A stretch of DNA of 64,000 nt from Pedobacter alluvionis (GTDB taxonomy: Bacteria; Bacteroidota; Bacteroidia; Sphingobacteriales; Sphingobacteriaceae): positions 868,001-932,000 of the forward strand of contig NZ_RCCK01000011.1 of assembly GCF_003664035.1 (NCBI RefSeq), read 5' to 3'. The notes under the pieces are model-generated. The model worked only from the letters and a program-made list of their open reading frames with translations. It had not been told where the DNA came from and did no database searches. Positions 9,464-16,976 of the stretch are shown here, in pieces; position 1 is the first letter of the stretch, and every line of letters begins with the position of its first letter. The position numbers and the translations under genes are program-made.

Positions 9464-9471
9464 CAAATCTA
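9464..9471 (-). promoter_or_regulatory. -7 promoter box of the dinB operon
   Basis: Minus-strand TAGATTTG exactly matches the Bacteroidetes -7 consensus TAnnTTTG and lies 20 bp before the dinB start codon, implying a very short leader. No clear TTG was seen at the expected -33 position. A loosely palindromic AT-rich stretch (9473-9500) just upstream might bind an SOS-type repressor, but that is speculation. Confidence 0.5.
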
Positions 9472-9639
9472 TGCTAATATTTTTAGTAATTCCTAGCGTT
9501 TGAATAATTTATTGGTAATTAACTCAAACCATAAAGGAATACTGATAAATATCTATTAGTGATTCTTTATTATGGTTTTACAATATTTGAGGCATATTAT
9601 TCACATTCAAAATCACTTATAAGTCACTTGAAGCGCCGC

Positions 9640-9682
9640 AAAAAAAGCCCTATACTGCCATTTAAAATGGCAGTATAGGGCT
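9640..9682 (-). terminator. Strong terminator of the 9.7-12.7 kb operon
   Basis: AGCCCTATACTGCCATTT and its exact complement form an 18-bp perfect inverted repeat around a single base. On the minus strand it is followed by a T-run and lies 30 bp past the last gene of the DUF932 operon. Confidence 0.85.
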
Positions 9683-9711
9683 CTTTAAGCATGTTAAAAG
9701 GGTTATACTGC

Positions 9712-10083
9712 CTATGTGTAGATTAATTCGACTGCGATTTTAAACTTCTCATTTGCGCTTATATGCTCTGCATATTTAATAATGCGGTCGTTTACAAAAA
9801 TGCTGGTATTAGTAAAAAAAAGCTGGTCACTAAAAACCCTGCTACTCTTGGCCATATTAAAAGCGTGACGTTTTAAAATCCTTGCGGTTTCCTCTGACAA
9901 TGAAAACCAGTACCCAAAACCCATAAATCCGTTCTCCCATTTTTTGGCGTACTGCTCTTTATTTACGTTGAAATCCTCACATACTTTTTTTAAATGCTCG
10001 ATAAAAAGCGGCATTTCTTCTGGAAAGAGGTCATGTAATAACCTTGCTTTTTCTGTGTTGGTTAAATCTATTAGAGCTTTCAT
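9712..10083 (-). CDS. Hypothetical protein (123 aa)
   Basis: A soluble, helix-rich protein with no signal or membrane segment. A central block of aromatic residues reads WENGFMGFGYWFSLSEET. It is the last gene of the minus-strand operon beginning at 12666 and overlaps the preceding gene by 4 bp (ATGA), so the two are translationally coupled. I recall similar small proteins on Bacteroidetes mobile elements, but no function is known to me. Confidence 0.65.
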   Translation of the reverse strand: MKALIDLTNTEKARLLHDLFPEEMPLFIEHLKKVCEDFNVNKEQYAKKWENGFMGFGYWFSLSEETARILKRHAFNMAKSSRVFSDQLFFTNTSIFVNDRIIKYAEHISANEKFKIAVELIYT

Positions 10084-10391
10084 GATACTGCTTTTTTAGG
10101 TAAATATTTCAATGAACTGTTCAGGTCTTCGGGAATGTATGGTGTACAGTCGGCCAACTGTAAAGAGATAGATTTACCATCTTCGATAGCATAGGCGATC
10201 CGTGCAACCCGCACCGTGTTTACTGCTAAAATTTCAATACGCTTTCTTTTGAGCTTAAAATATATATCCCAAATTGCGTTATCGTAGGAAGTGCCAAGCC
10301 CGTTAACGGCATGGCTTTTAAATGTCTTGCCGTTGGCTTTCTTTACGGCTACATTAAAAACGAAATCAAAGCCGATTGATAAATTTGTCAT
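10080..10391 (-). CDS. Hypothetical protein (103 aa)
   Basis: A small basic-to-neutral protein with beta-rich pattern (SIGFDFVFNVAVKKANGK, IEILAVNTVRVARIAYA). It has no signal peptide. Its stop overlaps the start of the downstream 123-aa gene, which fixes it as part of the same operon. No family is recognised. Confidence 0.6.
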   Translation of the reverse strand: MTNLSIGFDFVFNVAVKKANGKTFKSHAVNGLGTSYDNAIWDIYFKLKRKRIEILAVNTVRVARIAYAIEDGKSISLQLADCTPYIPEDLNSSLKYLPKKAVS

Positions 10392-10458
10392 AGCATTTCG
10401 TTTAAATAGGGAATTTTCACTCCCTATGTTTTTAAGTCAATTAATTAATATTCAGCGG

Positions 10459-10728
10459 TTAAAATCTTCCCCGATCTGGGTTTTCATTGATTCCAATTAT
10501 AGTATGTGTTTTTATTTCTATCACCCTACCACACCGCTCGCATCTGCAATATTCTGCTGCGATGGGACTTATTAAGTTCCCATATTTTGTACAGGCATTA
10601 AATCCACCCGTTTTTTCAAAACTTCCGCATTTACATACCCAATAATCTAAATATTCATGGTAGCGCATTTCTTCCCGTTCTAATGGTTTGAAACCAGTTA
10701 TTGGTGTCTGATCTTTAAGGTTTTTCAT
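10459..10728 (-). CDS. Small zinc-ribbon-like protein (89 aa)
   Basis: It contains CKCGSFEKTGGFNAC and, about 20 residues on, CRCERCG. These Cys clusters are typical of a zinc ribbon or rubredoxin-like knuckle. The start at 10728 (MKNLKDQT) is preferred to the longer in-frame start at 10749, which would sit almost on the end of the upstream gene. It lies in the DUF932 operon. It may bind nucleic acid or a partner protein; no specific family is recognised. Confidence 0.55.
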   Translation of the reverse strand: MKNLKDQTPITGFKPLEREEMRYHEYLDYWVCKCGSFEKTGGFNACTKYGNLISPIAAEYCRCERCGRVIEIKTHTIIGINENPDRGRF

Positions 10729-10772
10729 AATCCTTTTAGTTATGGGCAACCCGAATGGGTTACCCGATTAAA

Positions 10773-11834
10773 TTAATTTAATGCTGTTACTCCAACTTTG
10801 GCAAAATCCATACATAGGTCAAAAGCCATTTGCCCCCTCTGCATACCAGTGCCATACATGATGCTTTTAAACTTATTTTCATCGCTTTTATAATTGCGGA
10901 TATTTTGAAAATATCCGCTCACGCTATTGTATGCCCCATATAGTGTTCCCCTAGTGGTATTATCCTGCTGTGTTGGGCTTATCATGGCATATTCAAAAGC
11001 CGTATTAACCATATTATTAAAATGGCTGGATAGTTCATCTTCTGCACCTTTTTGCAGTTTTGTGTAAACCTCTTTGCTTGGCACCATTGCAAGTTGTATC
11101 AGCCTCTTAACTTCTTTGTCGGTGATTTTCACCCTTGCCCATTGATTATAAATAGTTTCCAACTCTATTGATAAGCTATTAGTAATACCTAACATTTTAT
11201 GGGCTTCTTTTAGCTTATCTCCTGCGCTCGCAGTATGCCGTATTTTGATACAATTCGTATGATTATGTCCTCTAAGCGCAGCGTTTAAGGTATTTTGGCA
11301 GACAATTCTAATAGGTGTGAATGCAATTTGTATACTGCCGGTGCCATCATGCGAGGTAGTCAAAAACAGGTATTTTTCTATGCAGTCATTTCTCCCCACT
11401 CGTATGTAATCGGGAAGCTTGGCCGTAATGAATGCCCTTTCACCATTCCCCAATGCTCCGGCAGTTTCGTATAAAATGCCTTCTTTACCGCCTACAATGG
11501 CATCAAAAAAAGAAAAGGCATTTTCATTCTGCAATACTTCGTAATCTTTGCCCACTACCCCTAATACCTGATCTGTATCGGTTCGCAAGGTTGCGTAATA
11601 ATTAGGTACCTCTATCTCTGGAATAACTAAATCCGTATCGCCATGATGGTTTTCGCCATCATAAGTAAATAAAGGACGCTTTTCAACGGTATAATTAAGC
11701 CCTGCAAATTTAATTGCTTCGCTACTTGTTGGATAATCGGTTATGATTTGCCCTAATCCATGCCATGCTTTTTCTTTGACTGAAAAAAAGGAGTGTTTGC
11801 CTGTCTGTTCGTTAAAATTTATGTTGTGTGCCAT
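10773..11834 (-). CDS. DUF932 family protein (phage/plasmid-like, 353 aa)
   Basis: The N-terminus (FSVKEKAWHGLGQI) and the segments YEVLQNENAFSFFDAIVGG, GALGNGERAFITAKLP and FTPIRIVCQNTLNAAL are the hallmarks of the DUF932 / phage-plasmid TIGR03299 family. These are long soluble proteins widespread on plasmids, phages and ICEs. Their biochemical role is not established. It is the central gene of the accessory operon, and its start overlaps the end of the 68-aa gene before it. Confidence 0.85.
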   Translation of the reverse strand: MAHNINFNEQTGKHSFFSVKEKAWHGLGQIITDYPTSSEAIKFAGLNYTVEKRPLFTYDGENHHGDTDLVIPEIEVPNYYATLRTDTDQVLGVVGKDYEVLQNENAFSFFDAIVGGKEGILYETAGALGNGERAFITAKLPDYIRVGRNDCIEKYLFLTTSHDGTGSIQIAFTPIRIVCQNTLNAALRGHNHTNCIKIRHTASAGDKLKEAHKMLGITNSLSIELETIYNQWARVKITDKEVKRLIQLAMVPSKEVYTKLQKGAEDELSSHFNNMVNTAFEYAMISPTQQDNTTRGTLYGAYNSVSGYFQNIRNYKSDENKFKSIMYGTGMQRGQMAFDLCMDFAKVGVTALN

Positions 11835-12018
11835 GATTGATGTTTTTAATATTCCGTACTCTTGATAATAAAATTTCTGTTTCCAAAATGTTGACGTTTG
11901 CGGTATCGCTTAAGCTTAGGGTAGATTGGGTTTCAACTTCGTTAACGATTTCGGAAATGTGTATATGGTCGGCATGGACTGCCACACGAACCATAATATA
12001 TAGGGTTTCGTATTTCAT
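11812..12018 (-). CDS. Small hypothetical protein (68 aa)
   Basis: A 68-residue protein with a beta-strand-like start (YETLYIMVRVAVHADHIHIS) and a helical middle. Its last codons overlap the DUF932 gene by 23 bp, so it is probably co-transcribed and coupled with it. No family is recognised. Confidence 0.5.
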   Translation of the reverse strand: MKYETLYIMVRVAVHADHIHISEIVNEVETQSTLSLSDTANVNILETEILLSRVRNIKNINHGTQHKF

Positions 12019-12041
12019 GATTTGAAATTTTTGAAAGGAAT

Positions 12042-12069
12042 AAACGCCCCCGTTAATACTGGGGCGTTT
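12042..12069 (-). terminator. Hairpin between two genes of the DUF932 operon
   Basis: AAACGCCCC / GGGGCGTTT with a 10-nt loop lies 6 bp after the 196-aa gene. On the minus strand it is followed by only a short T-rich stretch (TTTATT). It could partly terminate or stabilise the upstream message so that the first gene is made in larger amounts. Confidence 0.45.
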
Positions 12070-12075
12070 AATTAG

Positions 12076-12666
12076 TTAGGCAGGTAAATAAATTTCGCCC
12101 TCGATTTCGGCTAATTTATCCAAGCAAAGCGCATTAATGTACTCGGCCACCTTTTTAATGATAAAAGGATTTTTAGTTACAAACTGTCTGCGTTTATCAT
12201 CTTCGATGGTTAATTCACAACCTTGAAAATGGTTGCTATCGGTTTCTTCTGCATCATCCTTTTGAGCAACGTCGAAAGTTTCTAAGGTCTCGATGGTACC
12301 CAGCAATTTATCTCTTTGAACTTTACGACGATGTAACTCCTCAACCAGTTTTAAAGTGCCTTCCAAATTAAGAACTGGTTTTGTTATTGCCAGTTGATCT
12401 TTAATTTCCATTTTTGTTGGTGTTGCTTTAGTTTGGTCAGTTTCAACTTTAGGAACTTCGGTTTTTGTTTCTTCCGCTTTGGATTGCGTAGTTGCAATAG
12501 TGTTTTTTTGCTCTTCCGCATTTTTAGGCGAAGTTTCCGCCTTTGCTTTATCTTCGAATGCCGAACTAACAGACATACCATTTACTTTGTCTTTTGAAGT
12601 TAAGTTGTTTACTGCTGCTGTGCCGTTTGCTTTAGCTTTGTTGCTTTCAATTACTGTAGTTTTCAT
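12076..12666 (-). CDS. Hypothetical Lys/Thr-rich protein (196 aa)
   Basis: The first 110 residues are low-complexity, rich in Lys, Thr, Ala and Glu (for example AEETKTEVPKVETDQTKATP), and probably disordered. The C-terminal 85 residues look folded and helical (LKLVEELHRRKVQRDKLLG, then KKVAEYINALCLDKLAEIE). It is the first gene of the operon. I recall the C-terminal module in small proteins of Bacteroidetes mobile elements, but I cannot name a family or role. Confidence 0.6.
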   Translation of the reverse strand: MKTTVIESNKAKANGTAAVNNLTSKDKVNGMSVSSAFEDKAKAETSPKNAEEQKNTIATTQSKAEETKTEVPKVETDQTKATPTKMEIKDQLAITKPVLNLEGTLKLVEELHRRKVQRDKLLGTIETLETFDVAQKDDAEETDSNHFQGCELTIEDDKRRQFVTKNPFIIKKVAEYINALCLDKLAEIEGEIYLPA

Positions 12667-13216
12667 GACTTTATTATTAATGATTATTAAAAATGTTTAC
12701 TGCTATTTGCCCCGATGTTTGGGGAACTTACCGCCGTGCGGTCTGTGCGCTTGGCTGTTGTTTGCGGTGGGTGGGCTTCTGCCTTTTTTTGCTTTCATGG
12801 GGCTATGGGTTTTAAGAAATATCGTCGGCGGGGGCCTCCTCGCCTTAATCTAATACCCTCACCTGATCACAATCCTTTTTTCAAGATCAAGGCTTTGCGA
12901 AAAAAAAAACCTCGTGAGCGCAGCGAGCAGGGAAGATTTTTTTTCAGCAAACCCGCAGGGGCAGCCTTGTCGGAAAAAGGATTGTTCAGACCTTTGTGTG
13001 ATTTAGGCAGAGGGGGATTTTATATGACTTAACTACGGAGTTAGGACTTAATAGAGGGAATTTCAATGTTTAAAAACATGCCCATACGGGAATAAAAGCG
13101 AGAAAAATTTAAAGCGATGAAAAGTTCTACCGTTATGAAAACTACCTTTAAAATTAAACCGGATAAAAGAACAAGTTGAGAAATATATCTATCTTGGTAT
13201 TTAAACCAAACCTAAA
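12667..13216. other. Gene-free region between divergent operons
   Basis: No convincing gene was found. The only long frame (12715-13032, plus strand) is low-complexity and crosses a hairpin, so I reject it. The stretch contains a GC-rich patch around 12720-12840, unlike its AT-rich surroundings, and a long imperfect hairpin at 12870-12984. It must hold the promoters of the minus-strand DUF932 operon and of the plus-strand cassette starting at 13217. The composition and structure would also suit an origin or a structured RNA. Confidence 0.5.
12870..12984. repeat. Long imperfect hairpin (about 115 nt)
   Basis: The outer arms CAATCCTTTTT (12870-12880) and AAAAAGGATTG (12974-12984) are perfect complements. 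Inside them CAAGGCT (12888-12894) pairs with AGCCTTG (12963-12969). The apex includes a purine run and GAGCGCAGCGAGC-type sequence. The nested pairing suggests a structured RNA or a replication/transfer site, not a plain terminator. Confidence 0.55.
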
Positions 13217-13981
13217 ATGAAAGTGCAACATTATTATGTAGATTCAGAACTAAATGACGATTCTGCTTACAAACAAGCGATGAAATTTGCTTGCGAATTG
13301 GCTGAGAAAGACCCAAATGTAAAAAGAGTAATTCTTCTTGCTTCAACAAAGAAAACTGTAAGCTGGCTTGAAAGAGCATTTAGCGATAAGATCGTAAAAG
13401 ATTTATTTAAGGGGCTAAAATTTGAGGGATGTAAGCCGTTATACAAGATTGAAACAGTTCAAACATATAAACAGCAATATAGTGCTCAAGATATTATAAT
13501 TACAATGGCTATCGATGATAAGGATGTCCTCCCACTTAATGATATGCATTCAGTGATTGCTATAATAGCTATTCCTTGGCAAAAGTCTGGTTTGAAACAA
13601 TATCTCGAAACGTGGAACCCAATTGATATAAGAAGTAATAAAAATTTCAAGTCAGAAATCGCTCAACCTAATTGCATAGTTATAAAGGCTTTGGAACAAC
13701 TGACAAATTCAATTAACCTATCGAATGGCATTAATCACCCTTCAGATAATACAAGGGCAAAGACCACTGTATTAGCGTTACATAAGTATGAAACTAGCCT
13801 AGATGCTGACCTAGTTAAAAGTTACCTAACAAGAGTCCTGCACTGGGAAAACGATGTTGCAGATGAACTAGCTGGACTTATAAGGACATTAAATGCAGGA
13901 AAATTCTTTAAAGGGGGGGACAGAACAGGATTGCAAAATCATTATAAGGGTTGGAAGCAAAAGTGCGAAGAAGAATCTTAG
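13217..13981 (+). CDS. Hypothetical protein, first gene of a HEPN-associated cassette (254 aa)
   Basis: The N-terminal 130 residues alternate hydrophobic strands and helices (VKRVILLASTKKTVSWL, QDIIITMAIDDKD, VIAIIAIPW), suggesting a Rossmann-like fold. The C-terminal 80 residues are helical and end in a Gly/Lys-rich segment (AGKFFKGGDRTGLQNHYKGW). No signal peptide or membrane helix is seen. It is followed at 40 bp and then 16 bp by two more plus-strand genes, making a compact AT-rich cassette opposed to the flanking minus-strand operons. No family is recognised. Confidence 0.6.
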   Translation: MKVQHYYVDSELNDDSAYKQAMKFACELAEKDPNVKRVILLASTKKTVSWLERAFSDKIVKDLFKGLKFEGCKPLYKIETVQTYKQQYSAQDIIITMAIDDKDVLPLNDMHSVIAIIAIPWQKSGLKQYLETWNPIDIRSNKNFKSEIAQPNCIVIKALEQLTNSINLSNGINHPSDNTRAKTTVLALHKYETSLDADLVKSYLTRVLHWENDVADELAGLIRTLNAGKFFKGGDRTGLQNHYKGWKQKCEEES

Positions 13982-14021
13982 GAAATTCAACAGGAAGAAA
14001 ATTAAGTAATATTGCTCTATA

Positions 14022-14735
14022 ATGAAAAAAAAAACTTGGACAGACTGGCAAATCAATAAGCCTTGTCCAGCCTGTGGGAATGGTGAACTCATATCTATTA
14101 AGGAAAAATATGTTCAAACAGAAACTAGAATATCTTCAATCCAGACAACAGAACAGCCGAATTTCCCTTTCACAGATTATGTATTCACAGAGCATTTAAA
14201 TTGCAACTATTGTGATGAGATCGTTGTAGCATCAGGATATAAGAGCGAGGATAATTACCCTAATCCCGACGGAGATCATAGCATGGAAATTAAATATCGA
14301 TCATTTATTCCAGCGCCAAATATTATTGAGATTCCGAAATCGTGCCCTGTGGTCGTAAAGAAGATTCTTATAGATTCTTTCGGTTTATTTTGGATGGATG
14401 AAAACTCTTGTGCAAATAAAATCAGAATATCTGTTGAGGCATTGATGGATGCTTTAAAGGTTAAAAAAACGATGATTACCAAAAAAGGAAGAAAAGAAAT
14501 AACTCTACATTCCAGAATTTTGGCATATCAAAATAAACGTCCAGATGTCAGTGAGTTTTTATTGGCTATTAAATGGATAGGCAATGGCGGCAGTCATTTA
14601 TCTAATGTAACTACAGATCAAATACTAGATGCATATAGATTACTGGAATATGCATTAGAGCTGATTTACGACGATAAGAAGAAGGATTTAACCAGAATTA
14701 GCAGAGCAATTAATAAACGAAAAAAAGCGATATAG
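14022..14735 (+). CDS. DUF4145-like (HEPN superfamily) protein with N-terminal zinc ribbon (237 aa)
   Basis: Residues 14-17 (CPAC) and a later CNYC pair form an N-terminal zinc ribbon. The second half has the DUF4145 arrangement: a helix with ALMDALKVKK, a helix with LHSRILAYQ, then IKWIGNGGSHLSN and a final Leu-rich helix. GNGGSH corresponds to the GNxxAH signature of DUF4145, a HEPN-fold family often found with restriction and toxin genes. The usual Arg before GN is Lys here. It is the middle gene of the cassette. Confidence 0.65.
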   Translation: MKKKTWTDWQINKPCPACGNGELISIKEKYVQTETRISSIQTTEQPNFPFTDYVFTEHLNCNYCDEIVVASGYKSEDNYPNPDGDHSMEIKYRSFIPAPNIIEIPKSCPVVVKKILIDSFGLFWMDENSCANKIRISVEALMDALKVKKTMITKKGRKEITLHSRILAYQNKRPDVSEFLLAIKWIGNGGSHLSNVTTDQILDAYRLLEYALELIYDDKKKDLTRISRAINKRKKAI

Positions 14736-14751
14736 CTTTCCTTTAAATTGA

Positions 14752-15684
14752 ATGTCGAATATGTTATTTGAGAAAACACTAAATGAAAAGCACATCGCAA
14801 TATGGCCTCAATTCGAGAAGCTATATCATCTTGTCCTAAAAAATCAAACACATGATGGCGATTTATTACTTGTACACATCAATGGTTATTATGACCCTAA
14901 AGTACATACATGGGATAATATAAAGGAGAAATTAAGTCCTTATATGTTCGGAAGAAATAATGACGGATTTGCTGAACATACTCACTACGACTTCATAGGA
15001 CATTATATTAAGGAAAATACTTGGGATGAAGATCCAGAGGAGTATTTAAAAAAATTCATTTTTTCTGAGGAGCGAAGGAATGAAATAGAGGAGTTGGAGT
15101 TTAAAGAGGCTATTTCCATTCAAACAGAGATGTTGATTTACATTAAAATATGGGAATCAGATACTTTTATAAAAAAATTTAGTCAGCTAACTAGCTTGTT
15201 ATCTGGTGAGAGCTACGATTGGCACTTAAATCTGTCAGGAATAGGAAAGAAGGCATTCACTTCAAGAAGCATTTTTATTAAAGATAGAATAATCAAACGC
15301 TTGCAAAATTTAATCCCTGACCTACATTCTACATTTGAAAAGTCATATTTAACACAAATAAGAAATGCCATTGCACATTCACAATATTCAATCTTAGGCA
15401 GACGTATTCAACTTAATAATTTCAAAAAAGATAGTTTAAGTAGTAATCTTAGGGGATTGACAATGGATGAGTGGTCTGATATTTTCCACGAAACCATTGT
15501 GCTTTACACCTGTTATCATAAATTTCTTCGTTTAGTAAATGCAAACTATGGAACAGTTGCCAAACAAAATAGTGGCTGGTTTCCAATTCGCATTACAAGG
15601 AAAGACCCTATAGAAGAAACACAGTATTTACCGATTTATTACGGTGACTTTTTTGAAAAATGGAATTGGCAACCCGAGCAATAA
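14752..15684 (+). CDS. Putative HEPN-motif protein (310 aa)
   Basis: Near residue 205 the protein reads QIRNAIAHSQY. R-N-x3-H matches the catalytic Rx4-6H motif of HEPN ribonucleases, where a polar residue follows the Arg. The surrounding segments are long helices, as expected for that fold. No membrane segment or signal peptide is seen. It is the last gene of the cassette and converges on the tra operon. If the HEPN reading is right, it is a candidate RNase toxin or effector. This is inferred from one motif. Confidence 0.5.
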   Translation: MSNMLFEKTLNEKHIAIWPQFEKLYHLVLKNQTHDGDLLLVHINGYYDPKVHTWDNIKEKLSPYMFGRNNDGFAEHTHYDFIGHYIKENTWDEDPEEYLKKFIFSEERRNEIEELEFKEAISIQTEMLIYIKIWESDTFIKKFSQLTSLLSGESYDWHLNLSGIGKKAFTSRSIFIKDRIIKRLQNLIPDLHSTFEKSYLTQIRNAIAHSQYSILGRRIQLNNFKKDSLSSNLRGLTMDEWSDIFHETIVLYTCYHKFLRLVNANYGTVAKQNSGWFPIRITRKDPIEETQYLPIYYGDFFEKWNWQPEQ

Positions 15685-15711
15685 AAAAGCCTGAATGTTT
15701 CCATTCAGGCT
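15681..15711 (-). terminator. Terminator of the tra operon
   Basis: AGCCTGAATG, loop of 4, CATTCAGGCT. On the minus strand it is followed by a T-run and lies just past the Hc1 gene. It also sits right behind the convergent plus-strand cassette, so it may serve both directions. Confidence 0.8.
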
Positions 15712-15734
15712 AATCATTAAAGGGGTGCAAAGAA

Positions 15735-15908
15735 TTATCCGTTCTTTTTGGCGGACACCTCTTTTCTAATATCCTGCGCTTTTGTTTTAATGAGCATTAA
15801 AGCTTTGCGCAATCTTACACCAGCGGTTTTATTTCCTCTTTCGTAAAATTTGTGGGCATCCATTTCGGCTGAAATAATCAGCGTTTTTAATTCAAGGAAT
15901 TTTTTCAT
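15735..15908 (-). CDS. Histone H1-like protein Hc1 (57 aa)
   Basis: The short protein starts MKKFLELKTLIIS and contains FYERGNKTAGVRLRKAL followed by a Lys/Arg-rich tail. This is the Bacteroidetes form of the Hc1 histone-like family (PF07432). Such proteins bind and compact DNA. It is the last gene before the tra operon terminator, 56 bp after the DUF3945-like gene. On an ICE it could act like plasmid-borne nucleoid proteins that dampen the cost of incoming DNA; that role is inferred. Confidence 0.8.
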   Translation of the reverse strand: MKKFLELKTLIISAEMDAHKFYERGNKTAGVRLRKALMLIKTKAQDIRKEVSAKKNG

Positions 15909-15964
15909 GATTTGATTTTTTCAAGTAAAAAATTTAGTTTGTTCTATTCTGGACTAAGGGGAGT

Positions 15965-16951
15965 TTATCTCCCTATTTCCTGACCTTGTGCAAGGTCTTT
16001 TTCTTTGGCTTTATCTTTATCAAGAAGGTTTGCCTGTGCAGGTTTTGAAAGGAATTGTTCCCGTCTTTCCGGCGAACCATCAGGCTTGAAGAAATTGACT
16101 TTTTTAAAACGAACAGCAGTCTCAATGTCTAATTCTTGGTTCTTAGTTCCGTTGTTCACTATTACCCTTGTCCTGTCTCCTTGTTTCAAAGTAGCTTCTA
16201 ATTGTTCCTTATATTCTGGCTTGTCTATGCCTTTGATGTTATAATCACTTAGAACTTTTGAAAGGTCAAACCCGTATGCCGGATCACGTTGAGAAGTCAT
16301 TCTGAAATTCATGCCAGTTTTGCCACTATCTATGTCCAGGTTAAACCAAGCTTTATATTTGATTCCGCTACCATCTACCATATCATCACGGTAAACTGAC
16401 CTGCCCTGAACTAGATTTGCAGCTTGTGGAACGCTAAAGCCTTTGCCCTGCTCGGGGAAAAAAGTTTGTTCAATAGGTTTGCCATAAAAAGCACCACGAA
16501 AATCACGAGCCACAAAATTCACTTCTCCCTTTTCCATACTGGCAAGGGTCGTTTTATGGGCAACGTCTTTACCTGTGGCCAGTTCGGCGTTTCCTTCCCG
16601 TTTTTTGAATTGCTCTATGGCATCGATAGGATGGTCAAACTTTTTAATGTCGTTTTTACCTTCGCCTTTTGGGGTGATGACAAAGTAAGAATGCCCCTCT
16701 TCAAGAGGCTTAATCTTGTGATATTGGGCAGTGAACCTTGACATATAATAGTTGTCCGATTGCTCGGAACGCCTAAATGGAAAGGTAATGTCTACTTGTC
16801 CGTTGGCAACTGCTTTGCTTTCACGTATGGTGAAATCCAATAGCCCAAGACGCATACTTTCCTCCATTTTTTTAATTGATTCTTCATTTGCACCAAGATC
16901 TTTCATATCCGCCTTGCGGTCTTCAAGATTGTTTAGATTGATCGTACTCAT
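15965..16951 (-). CDS. DUF3945-like protein (328 aa)
   Basis: A soluble protein with recurrent strand-turn units: a block with LVQGRSVYRDD and YKAWFNLD, a block with YGFDLSKVL, and a block with LEATLKQGDRTRVIVNNG. The same order occurs in the 456-aa protein encoded just upstream (LLQGRPVF, RWIQLD, YNFDLKKVL, RGLEAGNRVEL), so the two are paralogues. I associate this architecture with DUF3945/DUF4099 proteins of Bacteroidetes conjugative elements. The function is unknown. It lies at the end of the tra operon. Confidence 0.6.
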   Translation of the reverse strand: MSTINLNNLEDRKADMKDLGANEESIKKMEESMRLGLLDFTIRESKAVANGQVDITFPFRRSEQSDNYYMSRFTAQYHKIKPLEEGHSYFVITPKGEGKNDIKKFDHPIDAIEQFKKREGNAELATGKDVAHKTTLASMEKGEVNFVARDFRGAFYGKPIEQTFFPEQGKGFSVPQAANLVQGRSVYRDDMVDGSGIKYKAWFNLDIDSGKTGMNFRMTSQRDPAYGFDLSKVLSDYNIKGIDKPEYKEQLEATLKQGDRTRVIVNNGTKNQELDIETAVRFKKVNFFKPDGSPERREQFLSKPAQANLLDKDKAKEKDLAQGQEIGR

Positions 16952-16976
16952 AATTTTTTTAAGTTAAAAAGTCAGC

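Noticed and set aside
12715-13032. 105-codon plus-strand frame in the gene-free region
   Set aside because: It is low-complexity, basic, runs across a long hairpin and overlaps the leader of the divergent operon.
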